DNA of 37,500 nt from Prorocentrum cordatum (GCA_963575745.1 CAUYUJ010007481.1:1-37500); one strand, 5' to 3'. Positions 10,118 to 19,824 are shown, numbered from the stretch's first letter. Notes: generated by a model not told the origin, from the letters alone. Numbers and translations are program-made.

Positions 10118-10318
10118 GCCAGGAGGAGGCGCAGGACGACGAGGAGCAGGAGGAACAGGAGGAGGAGGAGGGGGAGGAGGAGGGCACGGAAGGAAAGGAG
10201 GGGAAGACGGGCGTCTTCTTGGCGTCACCATCTCGATGTTGCCCCCCTCCCCACCCCTCCCCGTCCCCCCCCCACCCGCCCCCCCCCATCCTCCCCCCCA
10301 GCCCCCCCCCCCCCTCCG
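10118..10318. repeat. GGA tract followed by a C-rich tract
   Basis: 10118-10183 is GGA-rich. 10240-10316 is almost all C with short breaks, so the minus strand has many G runs and could form G-quadruplexes. Confidence 0.85.
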
Positions 10319-11298
10319 CGATCCGCGGGGCTCCAGCGTAACGTCCAGGGCCCGTCGCCCACTCTCCCCCCACACTTCTGCCACGCCCGACCGCCCTGTT
10401 CCTGCCGCGCCTCTCCAGCATCCTCCCGTGCCTCCTGCCCGCGCAGCTCGCCTGCTCGATGTCAGCACAGCGCAGTCGGTGGTCAGTGTGCCTGTCTCTG
10501 CGAGTGCGGCGTAAGCCCCTCTGCCATGTGTTCAGTTCGTCCGCCTGTACTCCGCACCCTCCGGCCGCCTGAGGCCCCGCCCGCCCGCGCCCTGTCTCCC
10601 CAATTAGTGCTTCGCGCGCCCCGCCTAGCTCTTAACCGGAAGAGGCCCGCTCTCGACCCGCCGACCAAAAAGTGTTCAGTTCGTCCATCTGTGCACCAGC
10701 CAGTCTGCTGTGACTGTGCCTTGCTCTGTGCGCCGGCGACCTGGCCCCTGGCCGTCCCCGGCCCCGGGGCGGATCCCTCTCGCGAGCCCCGCCATCGCAA
10801 CCCAGCTGCCCCCGCCCCAGGCTCTGGGACCGGCCTTGGGGCCCTCGGATGTCTCGCTCGGCCTGAAGAGGCGTCCGAGCTGGTTCGGGAGGACGCCCGC
10901 TGGTCGCCCAGACGGCCCCGGGTGGACCCAGACGTCCCCGGACGATTCCAAGGCGGCCCCCAGCGACCACAAAATGCCCCGGTGGAGCGCCCAAGAGGAC
11001 CTCCCCCCGAAGGCATCGGCCCAGAGAGCAACCATCGCAGGAACAGCTTCGGTGCTTCCCTCGTGCGCAGGCCGTGCGACTGCGCTCGCTCCGACGGCCA
11101 CTTACCGTGACTCCTCCCTTGTGGGGGAGGAGGAGCAGAGCGAGGGGGCCTCCCTCCGACTCGATGGCGGCGTTCCTCGAGGTCTGAAGGAGGGGTGCGG
11201 GCTCTCGGGGGGCCACGGCCCCCGAGACACCCGTCTCGAGGGCCCCGGACACACCTCCCAGGATTGCAGTTCAAGCAGTGGCGAGGCGTCCTGGCTCG
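10319..11298. other. No gene recognised; GC-rich, overlapping open frames
   Basis: All frames are long because stop codons are rare at this GC content. A word TGTTCAGTTCGTCC occurs near 10528 and again near 10675. Part of 10900-11010 is made of diverged GGCCCC/GACGGCCCC words. No domain was recognised on either strand. Confidence 0.5.
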
Positions 11299-11475
11299 CC
11301 TATAGCCCTACCAAGCAATGTTATAAGAACTGCTTGTGGTCTCCACGAAGTGTTCTTAGAACGTTTCTGGCGGATATTTTTTTGTTTCAACACATGGGGC
11401 TTATGTTCTAAGAGGATTGTTTTTGTTCTTAGAACATCTTTGGGATCTAAGAACATTTCGTGGTAGGACTATAGG
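11299..11475. mobile_element. MITE-like element, 29-bp terminal inverted repeats
   Basis: The left end CCTATAGCCCTACCA and the right end TGGTAGGACTATAGG are inverted copies over about 29 bp with five or six mismatches. The ends can be read as TA target duplications, as in Tc1/mariner-like elements. The 177-bp interior has four copies of an inverted word of the TTCTTAGAAC type. It encodes nothing. It is best read as a non-autonomous DNA transposon. Confidence 0.65.
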
Positions 11476-11548
11476 AATGCCGGGACGGTCGGTCCCTGCT
11501 CAAACAGTAGGTTCGCGTCGTGTCGACCGGCGGCGACCCCATTGCCGG

Positions 11549-11639
11549 CGTTCAAAGTTGAACGCCGCCGGCGACCCAGAATCGGTCGATGCTGAACGAT
11601 CTTACGGTTGGGAAATTGCCAATCGTTCAAGGTTGAACG
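11549..11639. repeat. Two 16-bp dyads, CGTTCAANGTTGAACG
   Basis: Dyads at 11549-11564 and 11624-11639, spaced 75 bp, differ only at the centre (A or G). The first is inside a larger GCCGGCG...CGCCGGC inverted repeat. They could be protein-binding sites or element ends. Confidence 0.7.
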
Positions 11640-12312
11640 AGTCCCGCTGTGTCAGGAACCATAACGCCCAAGTCGGCACGACACGAACCTGCCGTACCCC
11701 CTCCCCCGGTGGATGAGGGATCACGTTCGTCGATTTCCAGGAGAGGTGTGCTCCCCCCCGGGGGCGACGACTGAAACGGGAAAGCGTCTCGTCACGCGCC
11801 GACAGGGTCGGCGGATTTGGCTAATCTCATGCCCTTCTCTTCAGGATGGCTTCGGAATCGCTTCAAATGGCCCCTAAGCCCGAGACGGCACCACAGCGCC
11901 CAAGGAAGACCCCCACACGGCCCCTATCGGGCCCCAAAGGTTCCAAGGCAGCCCCAACAGGAGGATCCCCGCCAGACCCCTACACTCCAAGCAGGCCCAT
12001 TGCATATCCAGTGCCCCTCAACGCCAGCCCTGAACAGCTCGAGCGTCCCGCAGAGCCCCCAACAGGAGGAGGCCGTCGATCAGAGCGAGAAGCAGAAAGC
12101 GAGGGCAAGCGAGAGCGAGTGGAGGCTTCGTGAGGAAGGATGCCTAAGCAAGGTTGGAGGGCGCGGCAAGGGAAGGCACTGAATTAGCCAGTCCAAGGAA
12201 AGCACGCGCAGCTAAGAGAGGCCCTGGTCTGCCCCCAGAACCCAGGCGGGCGCGAAGCGCGCGCGCGCGCGTGTGGTTTCAGCAAGACGTGTCTCAAGAT
12301 ATCCACAGATGA
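11640..12312. other. No gene recognised
   Basis: A strong acceptor-like CCCTTCTCTTCAG lies at 11833-11845, followed by a frame starting ATG 11846. Its product is low-complexity Pro/Lys/Arg and resembles the window's degenerate CCCC/AAG repeats, so it is not called. 12257-12271 is a GC dinucleotide run. Confidence 0.45.
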
Positions 12313-12498
12313 CCCTCCGGAGGCATCTGGACTGCGGAGATCTCCGCGGAGGTCCCTGACCTCGACCTTCCAACCTCGATCTTGCGGTGTGGGCAGGACC
12401 TCGTGCCGGAGGTGGCCCGCCGCATCGGCGGTCAGCACCTCTTCATCTCGGAGCGCACGCCGATGCTCTTCGCGGGCGATCAGGGCACCGCGTCCCAC
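12313..12498 (+). CDS. JmjC/cupin-like oxygenase, exon A
   Basis: The frame is free of repeats and ends ...GGQHLFISERTPMLFAGD then QGTASH, just before a GT donor (CAC|GTTCTT). In JmjC/cupin_8 proteins a phrase like this comes right before the iron-binding His-x-Asp. Joined in phase to exon B it gives GTASH-VHIDNK, the expected pattern. The upstream limit is an in-frame TGA at 12310-12312. The acceptor is unclear; AG at 12338-12339 keeps phase 0. JmjC/cupin_8 enzymes are Fe(II)/2-oxoglutarate hydroxylases or demethylases. The exon is short, but the residue pattern is good and codon third positions are G/C-rich. Splicing is inferred, not shown. Confidence 0.55.
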
Positions 12499-12714
12499 GT
12501 TCTTGGGGACGGGGGAGCGTTTTCATTCTGGGCAGGTTGATTCTTTGTGGTCCCGACGTTTTTCTCCATTCCGACCTCCAGAACCCCCTCTCTCTGGGGC
12601 CCGCGGATTGCAACAAGAAAGATCCTTCGCTTGCAGTGGAGTAAAGGCTGGGAAGCCGTCATATCCCAAGGGGGGCATGCTATGAGGAACCAGAGGAAGA
12701 TAGGAGGAGCGGGG

Positions 12715-12927
12715 AGGCGGAGGAGGAGGAGGAGGAGGAGGAGGAGGAGGAGGAGAAGGAAAACGGAGGAGGGAGGAGGAGGATTAGGCGGAGGAGAAGG
12801 AGTAGGAGGAGGAGGACGACGACGAGGAGGGCGAATAGGAAGGCCAGAAGCCTCTGGGATGCTTCTCGGAGTCTCCTCCTCCTCCTCCTCCTCCTCCTCC
12901 TCCTCCTCCTCCTCCTCCTCCTCCTCC
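12715..12927. repeat. Opposed GGA and TCC tracts
   Basis: A GGA-rich run at 12715-12835 and a pure TCC run at 12868-12927 are reverse complements of each other, separated by about 30 bp. Together they could fold into a hairpin. Confidence 0.9.
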
Positions 12928-12929
12928 CC

Positions 12930-13830
12930 TCGGAAGCTTGTAGGCCTGTGGTGGCGTCTTGGGGGCCTCTTGGCGGCCCTGGGGGCCTCTTTAAGCGTCT
13001 CCGGTGCCTCGCGGGGCCTGTTGGGGGTCTGCTGGGAGACTCTTTGGGGAATCTTGGAAACAAAAATTCTAAAACATAGAAAGTAAAACAAACACACACA
13101 CACACAGATGTATATATATATATATATATATACACATGTATATAAAACAAACAAAAACTCTTGGGGGAGTCTTGGGGGCATTTCGGGGGCCTCTTGTAGC
13201 TTCTTGGGCGTCTTCTGTGGCCCACTCGGAGCCTTTCGGGACCATGGACCATCTTGGGGCAGTGCTGGAGGTGATCGATCAGAAAAGGGGGAGTCCAACT
13301 AGCGCCCCGCCCAACGGCCGAAATTTGGCCAAAACCTGAGCACACTTAATGAATTTGGCTTTCTCGCCGAGGCCACATTGGACGCTCTTATCGGCCGCGA
13401 CCCCTCAGAGCCAGGGGGTAGGGCGAGGGTAAACCATTCCCCGACGGGAGAGAACGAGGTCGTAAGAGGACACGCTCTAAGCCGTTCGCGCCCTGAAACG
13501 CTGGTTGCATGGGCCCGTGGTCAGCACTACATCGCGAGTGCGATGTAGTGCAGACGGCATCGCTTGATCGTGACGTGAGTTTCCAATCGCCCCCCTCGCC
13601 CTTGCGCCATCTTGGTATCCCAAATCATCGGCACGCCGCCGCGTTCACGGAGACCTTGCCGCCACGAAATGGAGAGAGAGAGAGAGAGGGAGAGAGACAC
13701 ATAATAGAAAGAAAGACAGAACAAACAGCACGGCAGGAATCAAGACGCAGCTTCCTGCACAGGCGACTCTTTTCTGCATGCTCGCCACAATGACAAGGCG
13801 CAAGCTAAAGGCTCCATGCGGAGCTTCTTC
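12930..13830. other. Degenerate repeats and dinucleotide tracts; no gene seen
   Basis: 12945-13045 and 13160-13270 are GGCCTCTTGGGG-type repeats. 13094-13145 is a CA/TA microsatellite. 13670-13698 is a GA run. The remainder has no recognisable feature. Confidence 0.6.
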
Positions 13831-13834
13831 ATCC

Positions 13835-13954
13835 GCCTCCTCCTCGTCCTCCTCCTCCTCCTCCTCCTCCCCCTCCCCCTCCTCCTCCTCCTCCTCCCCC
13901 TCCTCCTCCTCCTCCTCCTCCTCCTCCTCCTCCTCCTCCTCCTCCTCCTCCTCC
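13835..13954 (+). repeat. TCC microsatellite
   Basis: Nearly pure (TCC)n with a few CCC interruptions. Confidence 0.95.
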
Positions 13955-14057
13955 TCTCGTCCACCCTGTTGGCAGAGAGCGCTGTGGTGGTCGTCGGGGC
14001 GCCGCGCCTGCCTCCGAGAGTCTGCTGGCCGTTCCCTCGCTCCTCGTCGCGGTGGGC

Positions 14058-14172
14058 CGCCAGGGGCGCCCGCCGACGCGATTTCGGGTCGCCAGGGGCG
14101 CTCGCCGACGCGATTTAGGGTCGCCAGGGGCGCTCGCCGACGCTATTTAGGGTCGCCAAGGGCGCTCGCCAC
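14058..14172. repeat. 32-bp tandem repeat, about 3.6 units
   Basis: Units start at 14058, 14090, 14122 and 14154 with CGCCAGGGGCGC, then GCCGACGCGATTTAGGGT with small changes. The period is exactly 32 bp, so any reading frame shifts in each unit, which argues against coding. Confidence 0.9.
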
Positions 14173-14198
14173 TCAGCTCTCAAGTCTGACTCCCTTGT

Positions 14199-14353
14199 TA
14201 GGGGTCCACATGCGAACCCTCCCCTACCCCCCCACGACTTCTGAGGGGGAGGGTGGGGTTCACTTCGCTCGGGAGCTCCCGGACGAAGTGAACCCCACCC
14301 TCCCCCTCAGAAATCGTAGGGGGGTAGGGGTAGGTTTCGCATGTGGCCCCCTA
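14199..14353. repeat. 155-bp near-perfect palindrome (foldback element)
   Basis: The two 77-bp arms are reverse complements with fewer than ten differences and essentially no loop. The centre is GGGAGCTCCC at 14271-14280. The ends read TAGGGG and CCCCTA. A single strand would form a long hairpin. Confidence 0.9.
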
Positions 14354-15220
14354 CTTGTGATATGCACGAAAAGGTGCCGCTTCGGTTTGCACCGGAAGAT
14401 TGCGGGAACCTGCCGCGCAAGCGCGTTGCAGAACAGCCCGAGGCGTTTGCATCGCCTCGTCATCTCGTCCCTGCTGAAATTGGCATTATGTTATAGCGCT
14501 CCGTAACAACAGCGGGGGATGGTTTTCTCCTTCCCCAGCTTGCTGCCACAGCCCTACAGCTTGTCGCAACAGCTTGTCGCATTCTTCCCACTCATCTTCC
14601 AGAGCCGCGCGCGCCAGCCATGGCCCTCAGTCTCGGGGTTCGCATGCGACCATTGTTTTTGCATGAGGAGTGCCGCACCAGCTTCAGCGCTAAGCTGCCT
14701 CGACACGCCCGTGTTGAAACGCAACACGTGCCGCGCTTAAAACGTCAGTGACAACACGTCGCGCGTTGACTCAGCGTGTTGGCCCACGTTTTTGGCGAAC
14801 GTATCGCGCCATACCTACGTTTCAATGTACGCGTGGAGCTCCGTACAACTGCGCTACGTGTTGCGCTTTACGCATCGGGCCAGCTGAACTTCAGCGTCAT
14901 CCGACGCACGGCGCCCCCTCGGCAAGTTCGTTATTGTCCATCAAGTCGGCTGCTTCGCGGCCGACGGCGCGCGCGGCGTCCGCGAAGCAGTCTTTGGCAC
15001 GCGCCCCCGCCGGCTGACACCAGGCGTTTGGGCTCGAACCGTTGGCGCAGCACAAATGTGCCCGACCCGAGTTTTCGCGATACATTTCCACGTCAGGGCT
15101 CGAGCTAAACGGTGTTCTGGCAATATATGATGACCGTTCTCATTTTGTTTTCCTGTCGCCCCAAAGGCAGATAGAGAACAGAACGACGGACCGCGAACCG
15201 AAGCAAAAACGACAATCACT
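14354..15220. other. No gene assigned; one weak open frame
   Basis: A + frame at about 14776-14930 reads a repeat-free peptide containing FGERIAPYLRFNV, but no domain or splice context supports it. Small hairpins such as CGTGTTG-AAACG-CAACACG (about 14710-14730) occur. Confidence 0.4.
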
Positions 15221-15222
15221 TT

Positions 15223-15711
15223 TTAGCCTCGAGCCTTGCTCCAGGTGGTATTTGCCATATCTGGCGGGCTTTTGACAAGACGGATCGCAGGCGACATCGG
15301 CCTCGCCCTGTCGGCGGTGCTGGCCTCGGCCTTGCCCTGCGCAAGTGCTTCCCCCATTGCCCTTTGGCACAACGGGCGCGGGCCCCTCGATCTCGCAGCA
15401 GCCCCCCGTGTCCTCGTCGTCCCCAACGCCCGCCTTTCCTCCTCGTGTCGCTCCGCCCTGGCGGCGGTTCCTGCTTTCGGCCCAGATGCCCGCCGGGCAA
15501 CGATGCCCCCCTTGTCAAAGAGCAAGATATTCGGCATGCCTGTCTCCGCGGAGCGTCCGTCGCCGACGTTCGCCTTGCAGAAGTCGCCCTCGGTGCGCAC
15601 GTCGTGGGGCGTGCCTTCCCGCTTCGTCTTAGACGGCGAAGTCGAAAGTCTCGCGATCCAGGTGCCCGTGGGATTGTTTGCCCCCCACATGTCGAAATCA
15701 TTACGTTCCAT
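15223..15711 (-). CDS. Hypothetical protein, unknown function
   Basis: The minus strand reads from an ATG at about 15711 (MERNDFDMWGANNPTG...) to TAA at 15223-15225, about 162 residues. The first 90 residues have a mixed, protein-like composition with Trp, Asn, Asp, Phe and Met. Third codon positions are rich in G and C. The last 70 residues are more basic and Ala-rich. I recognise no domain. The + strand has an open frame over nearly the same span, so the strand choice rests on composition only. It lies in the putative intron of the JmjC-like gene, on the opposite strand. It may be a fragment of a mobile element. Confidence 0.35.
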   Translation of the reverse strand: MERNDFDMWGANNPTGTWIARLSTSPSKTKREGTPHDVRTEGDFCKANVGDGRSAETGMPNILLFDKGGIVARRASGPKAGTAARAERHEEERRALGTTRTRGAAARSRGPRPLCQRAMGEALAQGKAEASTADRARPMSPAIRLVKSPPDMANTTWSKARG

Positions 15712-15729
15712 TTCCCTGCTGCCCACATG

Positions 15730-16510
15730 AGCGTATGCCGTTTATTTGCTCCGAAATGCGCACATGTCCATACATACGTTTACACACGCATATACACATG
15801 TATGCAGCTGTATACGGCGCATGCATGTGCGTGTGCGTGTATGTTATCGCACAAGCAAAGGCATACCCATGCGCACATACATAGATACATGCATGCATGC
15901 ATACAAATGTATTGGCAGAGCTAAGCTGGTTTCATAGTACAAGCTGGCAGCACGGAGCTCTTTCCAGCGCCGATCAAGGGTCCACCCAACAACTTGCTGG
16001 AGCCGGCAGCTTGTCGCAGAAACAGTCGTCGTATTCGTCCCCGCTGCGCGTGCCGGAAGCCCTTTTTCCCGCAGTTCCTTCGAAACTCTTTGGCAGTTTT
16101 TGCGGAACTGTTTGCTCGAGTTTGCGAGCCAATCAGACATCCTGCCAAGCGATCTTGCATGTGTCTTTCATAGGCGTTTCACGCGTTTCGGACTGCCCCG
16201 CTATTCGGGTGTGGGACGCCACAAGTATGCATCCATGTATTGTTAAATATGCAGGCGCACATATACATATACATACACATATACATAGACATATATACAT
16301 ATACCAAATCACAAACATATGCATTTACATAAACACATACATGCATATATTGACACACGCATACAAACATACTTACGTACATCGGATGTTGGGGGGTGAG
16401 TCCGACGTGAAACGGAGACCCCCCCTACCGGGAAATCGATTTCGGGTTCGGGTTCGTGTCGTGCGTGCCGTGCGTGCGGGCGGGCGAGGCGAAGCTGCGT
16501 GGGCGGGCGA
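15730..16510. other. TA/CA-rich spacer; no gene assigned
   Basis: 15765-15910 and 16250-16380 are diverged TACATA/CACATA runs. Between them, 15930-16140 has a repeat-free minus-strand peptide frame, but no start, splice site or domain to support it. Confidence 0.5.
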
Positions 16511-16511
16511 G

Positions 16512-16890
16512 AGGAAATCCTCCTGTGGCTGGGCCGCGGCCGGACCAAATGTAACTCCTCCGGCGGCCGGTGCCCCGCGGTGTCCCGCCAGTGTCCCGCC
16601 GGTGTCCCGAAATCCTCCTTTGGCTGGGCCGCGGCCGGACCAAATGTAACTCCTCCTGCGGCAGGTGCCAGGCGGTGTTCCGACGGTGTCCCGTTGTGTC
16701 CCGTGGTTTCCCGTGGTGTCCCGTGGTGTCCGCCGTTGCTAGGGCGAAGTCAAGACAAATGATTATCTTCCGTCCGGCGGTGGCTCGCGGTATGCCGTTG
16801 TGTCCCGTGGTGTCCCGTGGTGTCCGCCGTTGCTAAGGCGAAGTCAAGACACATGATTATCCTCCTTCCGCCCGTCCAGCGGTGGCTCGC
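16512..16890. repeat. Two pairs of about 95-bp tandem duplications
   Basis: A block starting GAAATCCTCCT occurs at 16514 and 16609, and includes CCGCGGCCGGACCAAATG. A second block, GTTGCTA(G/A)GGCGAAGTCAAG, occurs at about 16733 and 16829. Both periods are about 95 bp. Confidence 0.8.
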
Positions 16891-17475
16891 GATGTCCCGC
16901 GGTGTCCCGTGGTGGCCCGTTGTGGCCCGTGGTGTCCAGTGGCGTCCCGTTGAGTGAGATCGATAGTGAGATCAATAGTGAGATTGATACTGAGATCGAT
17001 ACTGAGATCGATACTGAGATCGATGTGGTGCCCCGAGGTGCCCCGTGGTGTCCCGTGATGTCCCGTGATGTCCCAAAAAGTGATATCGATAGTGAGATGA
17101 TAGTGAGATCGACAGGTGTCTGTGGTGTCCCGTGGTTTCCCGTTGAGTGAGATCGATAGTGAGATGGATGTGGTGTCCCGAGGTGTCCCGTGGTGTCCCG
17201 TGGTGTCGAGTGGTGTCCAGTTGGTGTCCCGCTGAGTACGATCGATAGTGAGATCGATAGTGAGACCGATAGTGAGATCGACAGGTGTTCCGCGGTGTCC
17301 CGTGGTGTCCCGTGGTGGCCCGTGGTGTCCCGTGGTGTCCCGTTGAGATGGACAAGTGTCCCGTGGTGTCCCGTGGTGGCCCGTGGTGTCCCGTTGAGTG
17401 AGACTGATAGTGAGATCGAGAAGTGTCCCGTGGTGTCCCGTGGTGTCCAGTGGTGTCCCGTTGAGTGGGGTCGAT
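16890..17475. repeat. Satellite: TGTCCCGTGG decamers alternating with GATCGATAGTGA words
   Basis: Many copies of a 10-bp word (TGTCCCGTGG) alternate with blocks of a 12-bp word (GATCGATAGTGA and variants). All frames are open, which yields false proteins rich in Thr-Gly-His-His or Asp-Ser-Glu-Ile repeats. Confidence 0.9.
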
Positions 17476-17571
17476 AGTGAGACCGATTGAGTCAGATGTT
17501 GATTCCTCCCCCCTCTCCCCCCCCACACAATCCCACAACCTCCTTATCACCCGAAGGGTGGTCGTATAGGT

Positions 17572-18600
17572 ACCTGTATACACTCGGATTTCTGTTTGTA
17601 TACACATATATATATACATATATATATATACACAGATGGAACAGTATATGCAAGCAGTGCGCGCGATGCACGCGAAATCAGGTGCGCGCAAGCGGTCCTT
17701 TGCCTGCATCTCGCCCCGCAGCCTCCACTGCGGCACCGATGACGCCATCAGATCCGCACCGCAGGGGATGGGGCCAACATCCACGCTGCGAGGCTTCTGT
17801 TTCGCTGGCGCCGTGGCCACCTCGGGCGCCGCGCCGCGCTCGCCATGCGGCGACCGCCGGGCGCGCAGGCCTGCAGGTCGCAGCGGGCCTTGCCGACGAG
17901 GGCGAGGCGCGGCAGCGGCGCGGGCATCTGGCGACGACGGGGGCGGCAGAGGGAGATGGAGCTGCGCGCGGCATCTTCTTCAGGGGGATTTGTGCGCGGG
18001 GGGGATTCCTGTCGCCAGTCGGCAAGTGTCGCTCCCCGCCGCTCGCGTGGTTCACGGCGTACGAAGTCGTTTTGGCCGTGCGTTTGCGCCCAGTCCTTCC
18101 CGAACGCCGTTCTGGCCAGGACTGCCCTGGTCAGCGGCACGTGGCCCACCGTGCGGGCGGGCAGCGCTGAGCAGAGCTCCCATGAGACCCACTGTGCTTT
18201 TGTTTTTCTCTGGGTCGCCCTACTCTGGTTGCATCGCCTCGATTTCCGTGGCGTGCTCGATCACCATGGCATGCATGCCATCGTTTGTGAGCTTGCACTT
18301 TGCGCGGGACATCTCGGCGTTCCGCACGGCTATCGCTCCAGCTGGCCTGATTCCTCCCTCGCCCGCCTTCTGCTCGTCCTGTGTCATTCGTTGCTTTGTG
18401 TTCCGCGCGCACTCAGCCCTCTACACAAGAGGCCATCACCCCAGCGCAGAAGGCCATGATTCTTGCGCACAAGTTGGGAGGGCCGCGGGAGCGACCGCGA
18501 CGAGGGACAAGCGACGATATAAGAACGATTATGCGGACATCGACAGGATGCGCGCCTCCGCGCGTGAACCGCCTCGGCGCTGATCGCAAGCGCTGACTAG
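17572..18600. other. GC-rich region with overlapping open frames, unassigned
   Basis: 17590-17635 is a TA-type run. From 17640 to 18600 frames are long on both strands, and none is clearly better than the others. The last 180 bp has a frame ending ...STGCAPPRVNRLGADRKR and TGA near 18596 that looks somewhat protein-like. No domain is recognised, so no gene is called. Confidence 0.4.
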
Positions 18601-18623
18601 AGCGTGCGGTGCAGCGCTCCGTG

Positions 18624-18810
18624 TCTGAGGGGAACGAAGCATGACATAAAGATAACAACTCGGAGGTCCGCGCGGATTTCCTGGGTCCGCGCTGGACCCC
18701 CTCCCAGGCGCGCCGGAGGCGCCGCCAGGGGGTCCCAGCGCCGATCAGAGAAATCCGCGCGGGCCTCCGAGTTTTTATGCTTAAGCCATTGTTTGTTTCC
18801 CATTCCCAGA
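18624..18810. mobile_element. Foldback element, AGGGGAAC family, copy 1
   Basis: Arms of about 85 bp (18624-18708 and 18723-18810) are reverse complements with scattered mismatches. The conserved core is CTCGGAGGTCCGCGCGGATTT. It shares end and core sequence with the element at 31045-31288. The loop is short. No coding capacity; no clear target duplication. Confidence 0.8.
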
Positions 18811-19330
18811 TGTAGCATGGCGAGGCCACTGGATAAGGAACCATTGGATAAGGAATCCAGGGCCCGCGAGCAGGTGGAACGCCAACCATGAATTGGCCAT
18901 GAATATCACCGCCGCACTCGTCAGACAATGAATCCTCCAGGGTCTGAAGCCTCCGGGGCACATTTCGGGTATAGCCACGAGCCAGGTAAGGGGACCTGCT
19001 TAGTGGTAGGGCCCTGGAGCCATAGAATTGGCCCGAATCACCACACCAGGTCTGCCGTAGCTGGTCTTTTATCGGGTGACGGCAGTTCCGGTTAGTGGAG
19101 CGGGGCGGGGGGGGCGTCCCCCAGTACACATCACTAAACCAGGTTCCGCTAAACCCAGTTCTGCCAACGCCCGAACATTCCTTAGCCAACGCCCCCGCCG
19201 TAGTCAGCACTGATCGCGCATCCGCAGGGCTCGGAGTGACATCTGGCAGGGGCCTCTGGAGGCCGGGCGAGGGCCACGAGCGCGCAGAGGACCTCGCCAC
19301 CTCGACCCTCGGGGGTCGAGGGCAGCGCCC
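18811..19330. other. No gene recognised
   Basis: Mixed sequence, with short words such as CCATTGGATAAGGAA repeated near 18830-18850. No domain or RNA gene was found. Confidence 0.45.
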
Positions 19331-19527
19331 TCCTCCCCCTCCTCCTCCTCCTCCTCCTCCTCCTCTCCTCCTCCTTCTCCTCCTCCTCCTCCTCCTCCTC
19401 CTCCTCCTCCCCTCCTCCCTCCTTCTCCTCCTCCTTCTCCTCCTCCTCCTCCTCCTCCTCCTCCTCCTCCTCCTCCCCCTCTTCCTCCCCCTCCTCCTCC
19501 TCCTCCTCCTCCTTCTCCTCCTCCTCC
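19331..19527 (+). repeat. TCC microsatellite (about 200 bp)
   Basis: Long (TCC)n with CTT interruptions, about 80 bp upstream of the direct repeat that flanks the LINE. Confidence 0.95.
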
Positions 19528-19607
19528 CCTCCTGGCAGCCCTGGAGCCTGCAGCGCAAGGATCCCACAAGAATCGGATCATGAGCCCGCGCGCATCGCCT
19601 CCCCGAT

Positions 19608-19644
19608 CCACTCATGCTCCTCAGCATCCTGCTCCTCCCATCCT
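19608..19644 (+). repeat. LINE-flanking direct repeat, left copy
   Basis: 37 bp beginning CCACTCATGCTCCTCAGC, matched at 24945-24981 with two differences. It brackets the LINE with its TCC-rich ends and is best read as a target-site duplication. Confidence 0.65.
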
Positions 19645-19691
19645 TCCCCTCCTTCTCCTCCTCCTCCTCCTCCTCCTCCTCCTCCTCCTCT

Positions 19692-19729
19692 TCCGTAGCC
19701 ATTTTGGCTCAAGGCATTTTGCCCTCGAG
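19692..19729 (+). other. Dinoflagellate spliced-leader relict, intact copy plus decayed partial copy
   Basis: 19692-19713 matches all 22 nt of the dinoflagellate SL exon (T, then CCGTAGCCATTTTGGCTCAA, then G). 19714-19729 (GCATTTTGCCCTCGAG) resembles SL positions 7 to 22 with a few changes. This is the layout expected when an mRNA already bearing an SL is reverse transcribed, re-inserted, trans-spliced again at the AG inside the old SL, and re-inserted once more. Confidence 0.9.
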
Positions 19730-19824
19730 CTGCCTTGTTTCCTGCTCCCGAGGCCAGGTCATCGGCCGCCCGCAGGACAGCTCCGTTTAGGCATCTTCTG
19801 AGTCAGTGCAGCCGCTCCGCTGCG

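Noticed and set aside
11846-12133. 95-residue frame after a good acceptor-like CTTCTCTTCAG
   Set aside because: The peptide is low-complexity Pro/Arg/Lys and matches the degenerate repeats seen elsewhere; kept only as a note.
13314-13340. Possible antisense SL relict (TTTGGCCAAAACC)
   Set aside because: It matches too few SL positions and lacks the CCGTAG portion.
15028-15040. tRNA-like B-box on the minus strand (GGTTCGAGCCC)
   Set aside because: No acceptor stem, D-arm or anticodon arm can be folded around it.
17636-18583. Open frame of 315 residues on the + strand
   Set aside because: Both strands have comparable frames at this GC content, and none shows a domain or clear splice sites.
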